From positions 806,001 through 870,000 of the forward strand of contig JBHGNT010000018.1 in NCBI GenBank assembly GCA_043228905.1: a stretch of DNA of 64,000 nt. The letters are read 5' to 3'. Each line of letters opens with the position of its first letter. Position 1 is the stretch's first letter. The notes below the pieces were generated by a model. That model was not told the DNA's origin and ran no database searches. It worked only from the letters and a program-made list of their open reading frames with translations. Of the stretch, positions 10,612 through 21,350 are shown piece by piece. The translations under genes were made by a program, and so were the position numbers. The DNA is from Azolla caroliniana. Taxonomy: Eukaryota > Polypodiophyta.

Positions 10612-11643
10612 ATTCTGCCACGATCTTTGTAGTCGGAGTTGTGCCCGTACATTCCGCTATACTCTTCGTAGTCGGAATTGTGTGCGTAATTCGTGAGTTG
10701 TTGGCTTGTGGAAGCCGATTAGCGCATCTTCTTTCGGCACTCTTCTTCGTGGTGGCCGAACTTTCCGCAATATCCGCATTCGGTTGCGTTTTGACGGCTC
10801 GGGCCGGAGTGGAAGCTCCCCCTTCTTGCGAAGGTTCCTCCTTGGCTTCCATTTTGCGGCCAAAATTGGGAGTTGTTGTCGTAGGTCGGGCCTCGTCCGC
10901 CTTGTCCTTGGCTGAATCGGCCTCTCACTCGTCCACGTCCTCTTCCGCCATTCGAGTGTGTGTAGAGCATGTGGCCTTCCGACTCATTGCTCCTTGTACA
11001 CACGTGGTTTTCTTCAACCAATAGCATTGATTAGAGCTCAATGAAAGAGGGAGATTTCCCCCGTGCTAGAACGGTGGTTCACATCGCGCCGAACCGTGGT
11101 ACGAGGTCACCGAGGCATATTTGCACCATCTCATCATCATCAATATTTACGCTTATCGAGCCGAGCGAATCCCAAAGCTCCTTAATCTTCGAGGTGTATG
11201 TCGTGATGGACATGTCCCTTTGTTTAATGTTGTTCAACTCTTGGCGGAGTTGAAGCCTTCTTGCAGTTTTGTTCGCCGCGAAAATCTTTCGTAGATTTTC
11301 CCATGCCTCCTTTGGTGTCTTGGCTTCGCGAATGTAGCCGAGCATGTGATCGTGAACACATGTCGCCAAGCAATACATCACACGGCTTGCGGCTTGCGGC
11401 TTGCTCCCATGTAGCGTATCCGGGAGCCACTTCGGTAGGTCAGTCTTCATGCTCTCCTTTGATATAGCTCCAATAGCCTTGTCCGACAAGGTATTGGTGT
11501 ATCTTGTACTCCCAAGATGCAAAGTTGTTTCTTGTACTCCCAAGATGCAAAGTTGTTTCTTGTACTCCCAAGGTATTGGTGCATCTTGTACTCCCAAGAT
11601 CCAACTTCTTGGTAGGGAGAGCACTCCCCATTTGAGTATTCAT
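10612..11643 (-). pseudogene. copia gag (UBN2-type) with CCHC zinc knuckle, frameshifted
   Basis: The capsid part (about 11,079-11,624) has the usual plant copia gag phrases, such as YIREAKTPKEAWENLRKIF, RLQLRQELNNIKQRDMSI and DDDEMVQICLGDLVPRFG. The nucleocapsid follows near 10,719-11,027, with a GR-rich stretch and a CGYCGKFGHHEEEC knuckle (CX2CX4HX4C). The probable start is the ATG at about 11,643 (MNTQMGSALPTKK). Two short expansions break the frame: repeated 28-bp units around 11,503-11,600 and a 7-bp unit (cttgcgg) repeated near 11,385-11,405. The reading frame is truncated at 10,611/10,612 by the gypsy insertion. Confidence 0.88.
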
Positions 11644-11781
11644 TATGTCGATTCTTCTTCTTCTTCTTCTCTCTTCGAAGGCGAGCTATGTAGCGAGGCT
11701 ACGATAGTGATGAGCCGGTTCTTTTTTAACGTCGGCGTAGAGCTCAACACACGCGGATGGGCTAGATGGAGCTACCAAATC

Positions 11782-11793
11782 GCTCTGATACCA
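11782..11793 (-). other. primer-binding site, initiator tRNA-Met type
   Basis: On the minus strand the 12 bases directly inside the LTR read TGGTATCAGAGC. This is the classic plant copia site complementary to the 3' end of initiator tRNA-Met. It fixes the orientation of the element and the inner edge of its LTR. Confidence 0.93.
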
Positions 11794-11856
11794 TGTAAAG
11801 AATCAAGAGATGGATTCTGTGCAGCGGAATAGATATGAATTGTGTGTGTATGAGAG

Positions 11857-11888
<32 letters not shown>

Positions 11889-12196
11889 AGATAAGGAGTA
11901 AGACACAGAGAATACGCAAGGTAAAATATATTAACAAAGGAGAAAGACTCAACATTATACAAGGTGGGAGGAGGGTGCTTTATATAGTCACCCTCTCTCT
12001 TCATTAACTACAAGACTCATGGAGCATGGGGAATGTGAAAGCTCATAAGTTATGTGTCATAGAATATGATTCTATGACTCATACTAAATGCTAGAATACA
12101 AAGAGGTGACATAATGGTGACTCTTGACCGTTGGAGTGTCTATTCACTCTCAAGGTGAGTTCACATGCTAGACCAAGTTGAGCTTGGTTCTCAACA
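11794..12196 (-). repeat. 5' LTR of the copia-like element
   Basis: On the minus strand it begins TGTTGAGAACC and ends TTCTTTACA (TG...CA, with TGT/ACA termini). It stops exactly where the primer-binding site starts. Length is 403 bp. On the minus strand it contains a TATATAAAG box (about 11,978-11,986), a plausible LTR promoter. It also contains mixed GT and GA microsatellite tracts (11,845-11,892). Its outer flank is attag followed by a LINE fragment, so the element appears to have landed in or beside a LINE. Confidence 0.85.
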
Positions 12197-12229
12197 ATTA
12201 GCTCTAAAGTGTCGTGGACTAGCAATGGG

Positions 12230-12644
12230 TAATTGCTTCTTTTGCAGTGTTCATATGGAAGATAGTACTCATTGATTTATACAATGTCCGATTGCTTGTC
12301 AGATTTGGAGTTATATTTCTCAAATTTGGCAGGTTTTATCACAGTGTTATTTGATGCCTAGACAGTGGGTGTTGGCACAATTTACACATGTTAACCCAAA
12401 ATTAGAAATGGAGATCGTTTTCCTATTTCTGAGGTATTGGGGATTGCATCATAATTGGGATATGCGCAACGCTTTTGTATTTGATGGTAGGCATGGAGTA
12501 AAAGCATATCTACAAAAGTTGGAGTACTCATGTGGCAATTTTCTTTATTGGAGAAAGTGGAGATTCTTTCTTCAATGGAGTGTTCATCTTGCCTATTGGC
12601 AATTCAACATGTTCCACTACCCATGCAATGTAGTTAGTCGGTGA
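12230..12644 (+). pseudogene. LINE ORF2 C-terminal fragment (zinc-binding RT tail)
   Basis: The plus strand encodes NCFFCSVHMEDSTH, a stop, then FIQCPIACQIWSYISQIW and DMRNAFVFDG. This is the CX2C...H...C pattern of the zf-RVT region at the end of plant LINE ORF2 proteins. The 98-residue open stretch from 12,351 continues it. It lies directly outside the copia LTR, so the LTR element probably inserted into an older LINE. A different subfamily from the LINE copies at 25.7 kb and 46.9 kb. Confidence 0.6.
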
Positions 12645-15155
12645 CCATACTCCATTGTGACACCTATTGTAAGTAGTGTTTTTCACACACTTTTATTAAT
12701 ATAATTGTGTGTTTTCACCAGAGACAAACTGACAGAGAGAGAGAGAGAGACAAAGGCAGAGACAAATTCTTATGGACTTGAGAGGTCAAATATTACCTAT
12801 GAGACCAAAAATATAACATTTCACATAATACATGTGCAAGGAGTAGCGACTCTTGATGTTAAAGAACTCTACTAATCAATGTTGCAATCAAGAATGCACA
12901 ATATGACTGTGTGGAAAGGGTAATCGAATGTGATCAAAGGTAGAGAGCATTGTATCAAAGTATGATACTCAAATTCCCGTACTTGTTTAGGGCAAAGTGC
13001 ACATAGTTGACTACTCTCATCACTTGTGCCTCGTGCACCATCTCACTAAGTCACACGGAAGCAACGGTTGGGATGATAGACAACAAGATGGGCTCTAACA
13101 TGTATTGGTGTGTGCAGTTTCCCTGTTCAATGAAGAATATAGTTGTGTAGTTAAGTGCAACATATTTAGTATAATGTGTGAAGCTTGATTATAATGTGTG
13201 GAGCAAGAGTTCTAGCTTGTAATTCAAAGTGAAGCTTAAGGCTAAAGGTCAAGAAGAAGAGCTCAAGTGTAATAAAATTCCTTTTATATCTCACTTACAA
13301 AAAAGGTTGTCTCCTATCACATAGGGGTGACCCTTTTGGCTTAAAGCTCTAGGGGCAATTTTGTTCGATTACCTTTTCTCCTAATATTACACTTAGTTTA
13401 GTACCAACACCAATGCCACTATTTTCATGGTTGTCTCAGGAGTGCTCTAAGTGTATTGCACCTTCGGACAAATTTGGTGCAAACCCTCAAATGAAACTTA
13501 AACTCTCAAACAAGTTGGGCATCTGAAACAAAAAAATGCCCACTCCTGAAAGCAAACATGGAGGCACAACACCAAGAGTGAAATTTTCCTACTTTATCAA
13601 TTTAGAGGACATCATCAAAGTTGGAGAAGAAAAGGAGCAACATGACCTTCAACTTGTGTGAATCATCCTGGAGGAACCCTATGGAGGTGAAGTGTTACAT
13701 CTAGTGTGTGTATTCCTCCTCATTCCCCTATCAAGCGGGGATGGGCATTCACCTTGTGTGCTTCCCTAGGCTTGGGTACAACATTTCAAATGTCTACTTA
13801 ATCAGTATGAAAAGGGGATGAGTTAGATGGTATGATGGTCAAGTTTAAAGCTCTCCATGGTATGATGGTATGATGGTATGACGGTATGACGGATCATGGA
13901 TAAGAAAACATTAACTTTAAGAAGCTCACTATCCAAATTATGAAGCTCATCTTCCACTTTGTTGCCAAAGAAGATTCCACTAAATGCACTAAACTATATG
14001 TCAATCAACGAGTCACTCACTTACACATTTTTGCTTTGTGTCATGTTAGCATAAGGAATTAATTACCAATTTGAGGTACGTTCTAAAAAGGAGCTGATGT
14101 GCCAAGGGAAAGCATACACTCAAACATTCTCTATATGTAGGATTTTATGTGGAACTTCAACTTTCTTTAGGTGCTTTTAAACATCTTATTGTCTACTTAC
14201 CTTTATGGACACACGCGTGCACACAATAACATTGAACTTATCTGGTTTCACCCAATAAGAGTTTTTCCACAGCCATATAAAAAATAGAGAACAATTAATA
14301 ATTCATTTGTGTAAATAGTAGGAAAACTAGGAAAAGTTTTAATTGTTATTGCACTTACCAATTGCATTATGTGCCATTTCAATGGAGCATAAATAATGGA
14401 GTAAATAAATTTGTTAGATAAATCGCATCTTATTTCATTTGGAAAAGTAAAGTAAAAATCTATATCCTATTCCTTACATGCTTAAAATTCATTGCTTTTT
14501 GTAATTTGACTCAAGTTTAGGGTTTCTTAGCAAGATATTAGAAAAAGAATCTAGCAAACAATTATTTCACACAATTCAATTCTGAAACACTACATTTCAA
14601 ATCCTAACATTGTTAGTGATGCTTGTTACGACATGGGGAGCATCAAGAAACCGTGCTACCTTCATGCCATCAATGATATTGACAAAATAGGTCATAAATT
14701 TGTATGTTTGACTTACAATATTTAACTATCATAATGCTGTAACATCATGCGAAGAGATCCATTCTCATTTCATATGAGACATTTGCCTTAATTTTCCTCG
14801 ATTTCTACATTGTTAATCAATACATCTATTATGAATTTCCTACAAGAATCAATAGATAGCCATTCCCATTAGGGATGAGGGAGGGGGTAATTATAAACAA
14901 CTTTCATTTGGAGACCATGATGCTACTCTCTCACATCAATCTCACAATCAATTTTACACAATATTTTCACTTATAGGAAAGAGCACACTTAGGAGTCTCG
15001 ATACAATTTTCTATCACAATCCCCAATATATTCGGGAATTATCTAAATGGGAAAATCTTTATAAGACTTCTCTTGAAATATGGAACCTTAATAATTTACA
15101 ATACACAATTGGTGAACAACATATAAAAAAACTCTCTAGAAATCAAATGATGTAA
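12645..15155. other. no gene recognised; contains a dispersed repeat at about 12,780-13,040
   Basis: No open frame with recognisable coding character. The stretch 12,780-13,040 resembles both 44,499-44,730 and 45,905-46,050 (shared phrases such as gactctYRATGTTMAAGAA and gatactcaaa). It is therefore a dispersed repeat, perhaps an old LTR. Short gatggtat-type repeats lie at about 13,835-13,893. The rest is AT-rich and shows nothing I can name. Confidence 0.5.
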
Positions 15156-16238
15156 TTAACCATGCTCATTTAACAACTCTAACCAAACTTGAGTGAAGAC
15201 CCTAACAATGAGATCATGGCAATCCTTTGAGTTGAGGATAAGATAACATTGCAAAAGCTCTAGCATATCATGTGGTCTATGCATGAGGTGCTTCTCGTGA
15301 AGGATCATTTCCACCATAGATTCTTCGAAGTCTTTCTTAGGATCATAACTACATCTAACCACGGGATTAAAGCTATCGAAGATCTCGTGACAAGTCGCCT
15401 TGGTCGCCACCTTTGTTGAAGCACTGGGGAGCTTATTGGATCCCCCTTGTTGATCACCACTAATAATATTGGTACTATCACAACTACCTCCACGAACTTG
15501 TGCATTAAAGGACCTATTGCTATTATAAGGTGAGTTGGACATAATGATACTACTAGCACCACTGCTACAAGTACTAGTAATGGTACTTGTACAAGTACTA
15601 CTACTAGTATTAAGAAGTCCATTAAATGGTTCTTTGTTGTTGTAAGGCCATTTGATCATACAATCCTTCTCCTTCTCCTTCTCCTTCATCATCTTGAACT
15701 TGGCATAATTGGACATTGTATCTATTCCACTTGAGCATTGCTTCATTAGACTTGATTTTGGCATAGATGTTCTTCTCGAGAACTTATCATCCTCGATGCT
15801 TGGATAGTACCCCTTGGTCATTACACAACTATCAATGCCGGTACCGCCAGACATGTTTGCATCGTCGAGGCCAATATCCTTAGAGTCACGACGCCGCCCA
15901 TATAAGAAGCCATTTCTCATCTTTCCGATTCCATTATCTCGAATTCGGGGGGTTTCATCATCTATACTTATGAAATCATCACTTATATGAATAGTATCCT
16001 CTTCATGGACTACTTGCAAAGGCAAGTTTCTCTGGTGATGGCTAATCATAACATTGGAGTTCTTATAAGAGATCTTTTTACCAACAACATCATGAGGAGG
16101 GCTGTAATGAGTCATATGATAATCTTCTTCTAATAATGGAGGGCTCTCTATATGCCAATATTTCCTTCTATCTTCAAAATGAAACCCTTGGAGGGCCTTT
16201 AGCTTACACTCTAACTCTCTCACATCAAACGTAGCCAT
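15156..16238 (-). CDS. OVATE family protein (transcriptional regulator)
   Basis: A single-exon ORF of 360 residues from ATG 16,238 to TAA 15,156. The C-terminal 65 residues or so (about 296-355) form an OVATE domain: RCSYDPKKDFEESMVEMI, then DMLELLQCYLILNSKDCHDL and IVRVFTQVW. Known family members are plant-specific nuclear regulators, usually repressors, which act with homeodomain and other partners in organ shape and cell growth. The N-terminal part is low-complexity: a K/E cluster (MKEKEKEKD, about residues 185-195) and a Ser/Thr-rich tract (STCTSTITSTCSSGASS, about 215-235). Length fits the family, and intronless genes are typical for it. The start is the first ATG in frame. Intact. Downstream sequence has no overlapping gene. 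Confidence 0.92.
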   Translation of the reverse strand: MATFDVRELECKLKALQGFHFEDRRKYWHIESPPLLEEDYHMTHYSPPHDVVGKKISYKNSNVMISHHQRNLPLQVVHEEDTIHISDDFISIDDETPRIRDNGIGKMRNGFLYGRRRDSKDIGLDDANMSGGTGIDSCVMTKGYYPSIEDDKFSRRTSMPKSSLMKQCSSGIDTMSNYAKFKMMKEKEKEKDCMIKWPYNNKEPFNGLLNTSSSTCTSTITSTCSSGASSIIMSNSPYNSNRSFNAQVRGGSCDSTNIISGDQQGGSNKLPSASTKVATKATCHEIFDSFNPVVRCSYDPKKDFEESMVEMILHEKHLMHRPHDMLELLQCYLILNSKDCHDLIVRVFTQVWLELLNEHG

Positions 16239-17700
16239 TTGGAAATCTAACTAGTAACCCTATATGGGTGTCTTAAAGACTGCTAAAACTTCCGCTTAGT
16301 GACCTTAATAAGGGTTTTTTAATGGCTGCTAAATATTGTGGGAGGGCCTAGAGTATGTAACGTTTCTGTGATCGTTTATATATAGTGGGTTTATCATCAG
16401 CATTGAAGCTATAGCTATGTAAGTGAATAAGTAATGAATGACATGAAGTCATGGAAGTATGAGGAATTAAAGTTTTGTCACTGATATTGAGGATGAGAAG
16501 AATCCATGATGAAAGAGAAAGGCCCTCATAGACTTTAGTAAGAAGAAAAGAAAGAAGGAAGAAGGAGAGAAACAGAACAGAGGAATGGTGCAATTCAATG
16601 CACTCTTTTCCCAATACCTCCTTATAAAGATGTTTTTGTTCTTCCTTTTATTTTATTTTTTGTACATAAAGTTGTGCCTATACAATACCTTTAAACTTGT
16701 TGATTCTTTCTTTTTGTGAAAAGCTCTAGAAAAGTATGGGAAGTTTTCATTTATAGGACTAGTATTATGATTTTATCCACCATTCAACATTTGCCTCTCA
16801 AGCTTCCAAATGACCCTGACCCTTCTTGTGTGTATCTCCTGCTTCATTCTCTAGCTTTTCGACCCAAACACGGTGTTTGAGTGTGCACGTGCCGATCCTT
16901 GCCTACTTCTTCTAATCCACGAGTGAGGCTAGAAGATGTTTGGAAACCTCATTTGGAGAGGGCCAAAGTGGACGTCTCCCTTTATGGTGTTAATCATGTT
17001 TGTTCGTTAAAAGGATTGTTAGTGAGGAGTGAAGCTAGAAGATATCAATAACTCCTTATAGAGGGAGTATGTGCATCCCCTCGTCTCAATGCTAGTCATG
17101 TTTTGTTGATTGAAATGTCTGTTATTGCTAGACTATTCCTCATTGTAATCATCCTCTCGACTCTCAACACTAGATGAAGGATTCATTTGCAATGTGGTGC
17201 AACATCACATTCCACGTATTAGCTTCCCGATGCACGATTGTAGTCATATTGACTTTTTGTGTGCATATTGTTTCACAATAATATAATAACATTTAGGAGA
17301 AAAATAAAATGGTGGACTACTCCCAACCGGGGTAGAAGGTGTTAAAATATCTCCCTCTTCGGTATGATCGAGTGTGTGTGCACATGTGTGTGGTGACTCA
17401 TGGGCACTCTTTTGTTACAAGCAAGTGGAGGTAGAAAAGGCTAAAATATCAAATGTGTGTGTGTGTGTGTGCGCGCGCGTGTAAGTTACACACAAGTGAG
17501 GTTAGAATATGTTATAATATCCCTCTCTTGAATGTGTGACAAAATGTATGTTACGAATCTTACTTCACTTCTTTATCAGGGGAGAAACTTCTCGAGAGGT
17601 CATTCATACTAATTTAGACCTCACATTTGCGTTGTTAATTCCAAATCCCTCCTTAGCCCATAGACATTGAAAGCACATGGAATTAGGAACCTCCTGAGGC
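16239..17700. other. upstream region of the OVATE gene; imperfect short repeats
   Basis: No coding region recognised. An imperfect motif of the form AGGTAGAAnnnGnTAAAATATC recurs near 17,330, 17,430 and 17,495 around GT/GC dinucleotide tracts (17,455-17,482). A related form, gaggctagaagatgtt, occurs near 16,924 and 17,030. This looks like degraded repetitive DNA. The bases directly upstream of the gene (16,239-16,330) hold AT-rich sequence but no clear TATA box I would defend. Confidence 0.4.
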
Positions 17701-17740
17701 CGATAAAAATCTAAAACAAAGCACCACATTACCGTATTCC

Positions 17741-18010
17741 TTCCCCTTATATGTGAGGTAGAATATTATCCCAAGAGACAAGTGACAAAGGTGTAAGCAT
17801 CCAAATTAGTTTTACAAGCCTTTTCGAACATGTTAAGATTGTTCTTTTAACAAGGCCACTATATTCATGAGAATAGGTGTCAATTGTGGAGAAGTTTGAT
17901 GTTGGTTGTTGGACTTCAACTTTTCCGAAAAGGATAGTTATCGATGAGTACTCAAGAGGAGAGGACTTCCAATTTTCCTTGTACTTAAAAATACACATTT
18001 GGAATCGATC
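17741..18010 (-). pseudogene. degenerate copia integrase remnant
   Basis: On the minus strand the stretch NNQHQTSPQLTPILMNIVA followed by LLKEQS resembles the copia integrase segment that reads roughly QTSPxxTPxLNGVxxRKNRT. The segment after it resembles the following helix. Stops and small indels are frequent. Too short and decayed for more than a family guess. Confidence 0.35.
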
Positions 18011-19269
18011 ATATCACATGAGTCTCACTATAATCGTGAACTTTAATGGAGATGATTACCTTCAATTTCAAGAATCACTTTTAGTGCTTAAATTTAAGAC
18101 AATTGCACTAATTCAACATGTTCCCCACTTCAAATACAGAGGGAGGTTTTGCACATCCTCCATTTGTGGGTTGTATATAGTGATAGTGTAGGACCATTTA
18201 TTTTGTCCTTTAATGCAGAATTAAAATAGATCAATATGGTACAATGCCCCACATTAAAATGATTGCAAGTCATGTACACCTTCGACACTTTGTATTACAT
18301 ACAATGTTCAGTCAACGCATTGGATCTAAAACATTTATGCCTCCAAAATTTTGAGGTAAGAAAGAGCTTTCTAAAGACTTGTATATTTCTGCTCTCATGT
18401 CTGTCATTTAAGTTTCGACCATAATTGTCTTGAAATATGTTCCTTGACTTTTCCTTCACTTTGAATGGTTATTGCTTCATCATTCAAAAAAATTTAGCTC
18501 GTATACTGCAAATCATGATTAAATAATATATACCATGATCTATGTTTATGCAAGCTTTGGAGTTTTGATGGAAGGGCTTATTAGCATGGGGAGGGGAGGG
18601 TCATGGAAAATGTTTGCCATATTTACAAACTAGCTAATCTAATCTGAAATGGATATTGATAGCATTTTGTATGAAGACTTATTTATAATCTTGAAGTTAA
18701 TATATTTAACCTATTATACCATGACAATTTTTTAAATATAAGGGTTAATGCCTTGCTCTCAATTCATTTATGTGGTGATTATAGAGTGAAGGCATGACCG
18801 AGGATTATAGAAATCGTGTGTGGAAGATATTAGTTGTATGAGGAAGCTATTCTCTAAGCCCAAATGATTGTCAATGTATATGTTGTAATGGTTATGATTG
18901 ATGTATTGGACATGCAAACAATGTGGAGAGGGACATGTGTGTGCACAGACGTACATACACATAAGTTATAACACATGCTCCAACCCTAACCCCCAATGTG
19001 GCGTTTAGGGTTTTCTTTGTCCTAAGGTAATACCAATCATTTTGTATGTCTGCCTTGCGTTCCTATTCTCTTTGAATACTTTTTTAGTAGTACATGAATC
19101 AAGGATGGAAGCTAATCGAGTCATTTCTTTTTCCGCGCTTGTGCGGTTGATTCTTCAAATTCTTAATCATATACATATCCATTAAATTCACAAAAGCCAA
19201 ATTGCAAATGCTAGATGGTTTGATGCTTGCATCAAATGCCCCACATAAGAGCTCAATGTCAGTCTGGTC
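18011..19269. other. no gene seen
   Basis: AT-rich sequence without a convincing open frame, repeat or RNA gene on either strand. Isolated short ORFs here have no family resemblance. Confidence 0.4.
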
Positions 19270-19515
19270 CAAGCCTATATCGAGTTGTCAAACTATTTTA
19301 AAACGGTTTGGCGGTTTGGCTTAGGCTTGAGCTTCCCAAACCCGTTTGAGCTTGGTTTGGCAAGGCTCAACCTAAACCGAACTGTTTTGGGCCAAACCGG
19401 TTAGGCTCATTCGATTTAGCCATACCAATTTCTCAACCAATTTAGGACCCAGTTCGGTTCAAGTTTGAAAACTTCCAAACTGGTTACACCAAAACCGAAC
19501 CGTTGCCAAATCCTA
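19270..19515. repeat. diverged copy of the GGTTCGG/CCGAACC foldback family
   Basis: Dense in AACCGAACCG-, GGTTTGG- and CCAAACC-type words on both strands, arranged in partly inverted order (aaacggtttggcggtttggc on the left, aaaaccgaaccgttgcc on the right). It shares composition and motifs with the better-preserved foldbacks at 20.2-21.35 kb. Confidence 0.5.
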
Positions 19516-19978
19516 GGTTTGGGTGCGTCGGAATCGCCCCTGACTTGTCATGAGTAGGGAGAGGGAGGAATCACAGGAGACAAGCCTAGCCATAACATCA
19601 TATGTATGAAAAATGGAGAAGGGGCTACTTTTATAATTATTCAAATCAATTTGAAAGAAAGTGTGCAACCCCTTGAATCTCCTCCCAGGTCTCTCTTTGC
19701 AAGGTGATGCCCTTCAAATCCTAACCCTAATTTCTCTTTTTCTTTCTTCTCTCTCTGGCGTACGATCAATCGGAAGAAAACTTGAAAATGCTCAAGGAGT
19801 CCTAATTTACCTCCCCTTTTTCGTCTTCTATCACGGACCAAGATAGACTAATAGAGAACGTGTGTTCTACATCTGCATCGTCTTCGTCGTCTTCTTCATA
19901 TAGATATGTTCATCGCCCCGTGACTCGCGCCTTCAGGAAGAAATTAGGGTTTAGCCTTCCTTCTTCTTACTATTAGGC

Positions 19979-20167
19979 ATGGAAAGCCATAACACTAGCA
20001 ATACAAAATCTAACCCTAATACCAACAACTATGACATGAGACACCTCGAACCTAACCCAAACATCACAAGAAGCTTCTCCTGGCATTGTGTTGAGATGGC
20101 CAAAAATCGATGCCCATTTTGGAAGCTTGAATTCTCGGCTAACAACCAAAATTTTCCTGGTAGTTGA
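19979..20167 (+). pseudogene. possible BED-type zinc-finger fragment
   Basis: A 62-residue ORF starts at ATG 19,979 after a stretch with plant 5'-leader character (aattagggtttag, cttcttc tracts, 19,680-19,978). Its end, VEMAKNRCPFWKLEFSANNQ followed by NFPGS, resembles the start of BED fingers in hAT-type transposases and related plant proteins, which read W...PFWKCKFC...FPGSVSRIKDHL. Here the two finger cysteines are replaced and the ORF stops at once. It may be a broken host gene start or transposase debris beside the foldbacks. Low certainty. Confidence 0.25.
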
Positions 20168-20224
20168 AGAAGACCTTAGGTTTGAGACCCAATTTTCTCA
20201 CCTCTCTATTACTCCATATATATA

Positions 20225-20996
20225 TCTAACAATCGACAACTATTAGGTTCGGTTCAGTTTGGTTTGAGAGGGTCAAAACTAAACTGTTTAAAAATTTTGA
20301 AACCTAAACCAAACCGTTAAAATCGTGGTTTTGTGGTTTGATTTTGGTTTTAAAATTTTAAAGATGTTCCTAAAATGTGAGAATAAGGTCTAAAAATGAA
20401 AAGATTGTTTAAAAACAATTTTTTAAATTTTATTTTATTTTTTTAGAAGGTCCTGGCTTCAACCCCTACATTTCCACTAACAATCGGCAATGGTTAGGTT
20501 TGAACCGAACCGAACCGCGGTTTAACGGCTTAACAGTTCGGTTCAATTTCAACAGTCAAAAACCGCGGTTTAAATGGTTAAACGGTTTTATTTTTACAAA
20601 ATTTTAAAAAAATTTTAAAAAATCGAAAATTTGTTTTTAAATAATCTTTTCATTTTTAGACCTTATTCTCACATTTTAGGAACATCTTTAAAATTTAAAA
20701 AAAATTTAAAAAAAAGAAATATTATAAATTTTAAAAAATTAAAAATTAAAAATTTGACCTATGTTGAAAACCGAAACCGAACCACGAAACCGCGGTTTTG
20801 CGGTTTAATGGTTTAACAGTTTGAAAATTTATTACCAGTTCGTTTTAACGGTTTAACGGTTTGAAAATTTATTACCGGTTTGGTTTAACAGTTTCGTGGT
20901 TTGGTTCGATTTGGTTCAGGTTTCAAAAAATGTAAACAGTGCGGTTTGGACCCTCTCAAACCGAACTTAACCGAACCGAACCGTTGTCGATTGTTA
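20225..20996. mobile_element. long foldback/MITE-like element with CCGAACC-rich arms
   Basis: Left terminus taacaatcgacaac (about 20,227) is matched in inverse at the right as gttgtcgattgtta (about 20,983-20,996). Further in, aaagatgttcctaaaatgtg with agaataag (20,360-20,390) is the exact inverse of the cttattctcacattttagga region (about 20,662-20,690). The outer arms hold repeated GGTTCGGTTCGGTT-type words. Arms of roughly 200-330 bp flank a centre that itself contains another partial copy (20,455-20,620). No coding sequence. A non-autonomous DNA transposon is the simplest explanation. Confidence 0.75.
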
Positions 20997-21350
20997 ATTT
21001 CCACAGTCACATTTAGTAAGTTAAGAGGATATATATAACATTCGGCAACGGTTTGGATCAAACCGAACCGAACCGTGAAACCACTACTCAACGGTTTAAT
21101 CGGTTCAGTTTCAACAGTTAGAAATAGCGGTTTAAACGGTTTAACGACTTTTTTTAAATCTTTAAAAATTAAAAATTAAAAAATTGTTATACCGTTTAAA
21201 CCGCGGGTTCTAACTGTTGAAACCGAACCGAACCGATTAAACCGTTGAGCCACGGTTTCACAGTTCAGTTTGGTTCAAACTGAACCGTTACCGATTGTTA
21301 TATATATCCTCTTAACTTACTAGATGCAGTTGTGGAAATGTAAAGGTTGA
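20997..21350. mobile_element. second foldback, near-palindromic, centred at about 21,180
   Basis: The left arm starts atttccacagtcacatttag and taagttaagaggatatatat (from about 20,997). The right arm ends atatatcctcttaacttact then agatgcagttgtggaaatg (to about 21,350), its imperfect reverse complement. Inside, tcaacagttagaa...cggtttaaacgg mirrors accgtttaaaccg...ttctaactgttga around an AT-rich loop (21,150-21,190). Arms are about 165 bp. Directly adjoins the larger foldback, so the two insertions are nested or tandem. Confidence 0.75.

Larger units (their letters stand above)
1..12196 (-). mobile_element. Ty1/copia-like LTR retrotransposon, split by a nested gypsy insertion, 3' end outside window
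   Basis: Read on the minus strand the order is 5' LTR (11,794-12,196), tRNA primer site, gag with a CCHC knuckle, [foreign insertion 1,940-10,611], protease, GAG-pre-integrase, integrase, then the start of a copia-type reverse transcriptase running off the window at base 1. Protease-integrase-RT order is diagnostic for Ty1/copia. The two halves belong together because similar linker sequence, a run of threonines and asparagines before the protease, lies on both sides of the insertion. Stops and frameshifts make it non-autonomous. The 3' LTR is not in view, so LTR divergence cannot be judged. Confidence 0.93.

Noticed and set aside
16348-16614. 88-codon minus-strand ORF with a hydrophobic stretch upstream of the OVATE gene
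   Set aside because: No recognisable family and no supporting signals; probably promoter or leader DNA.
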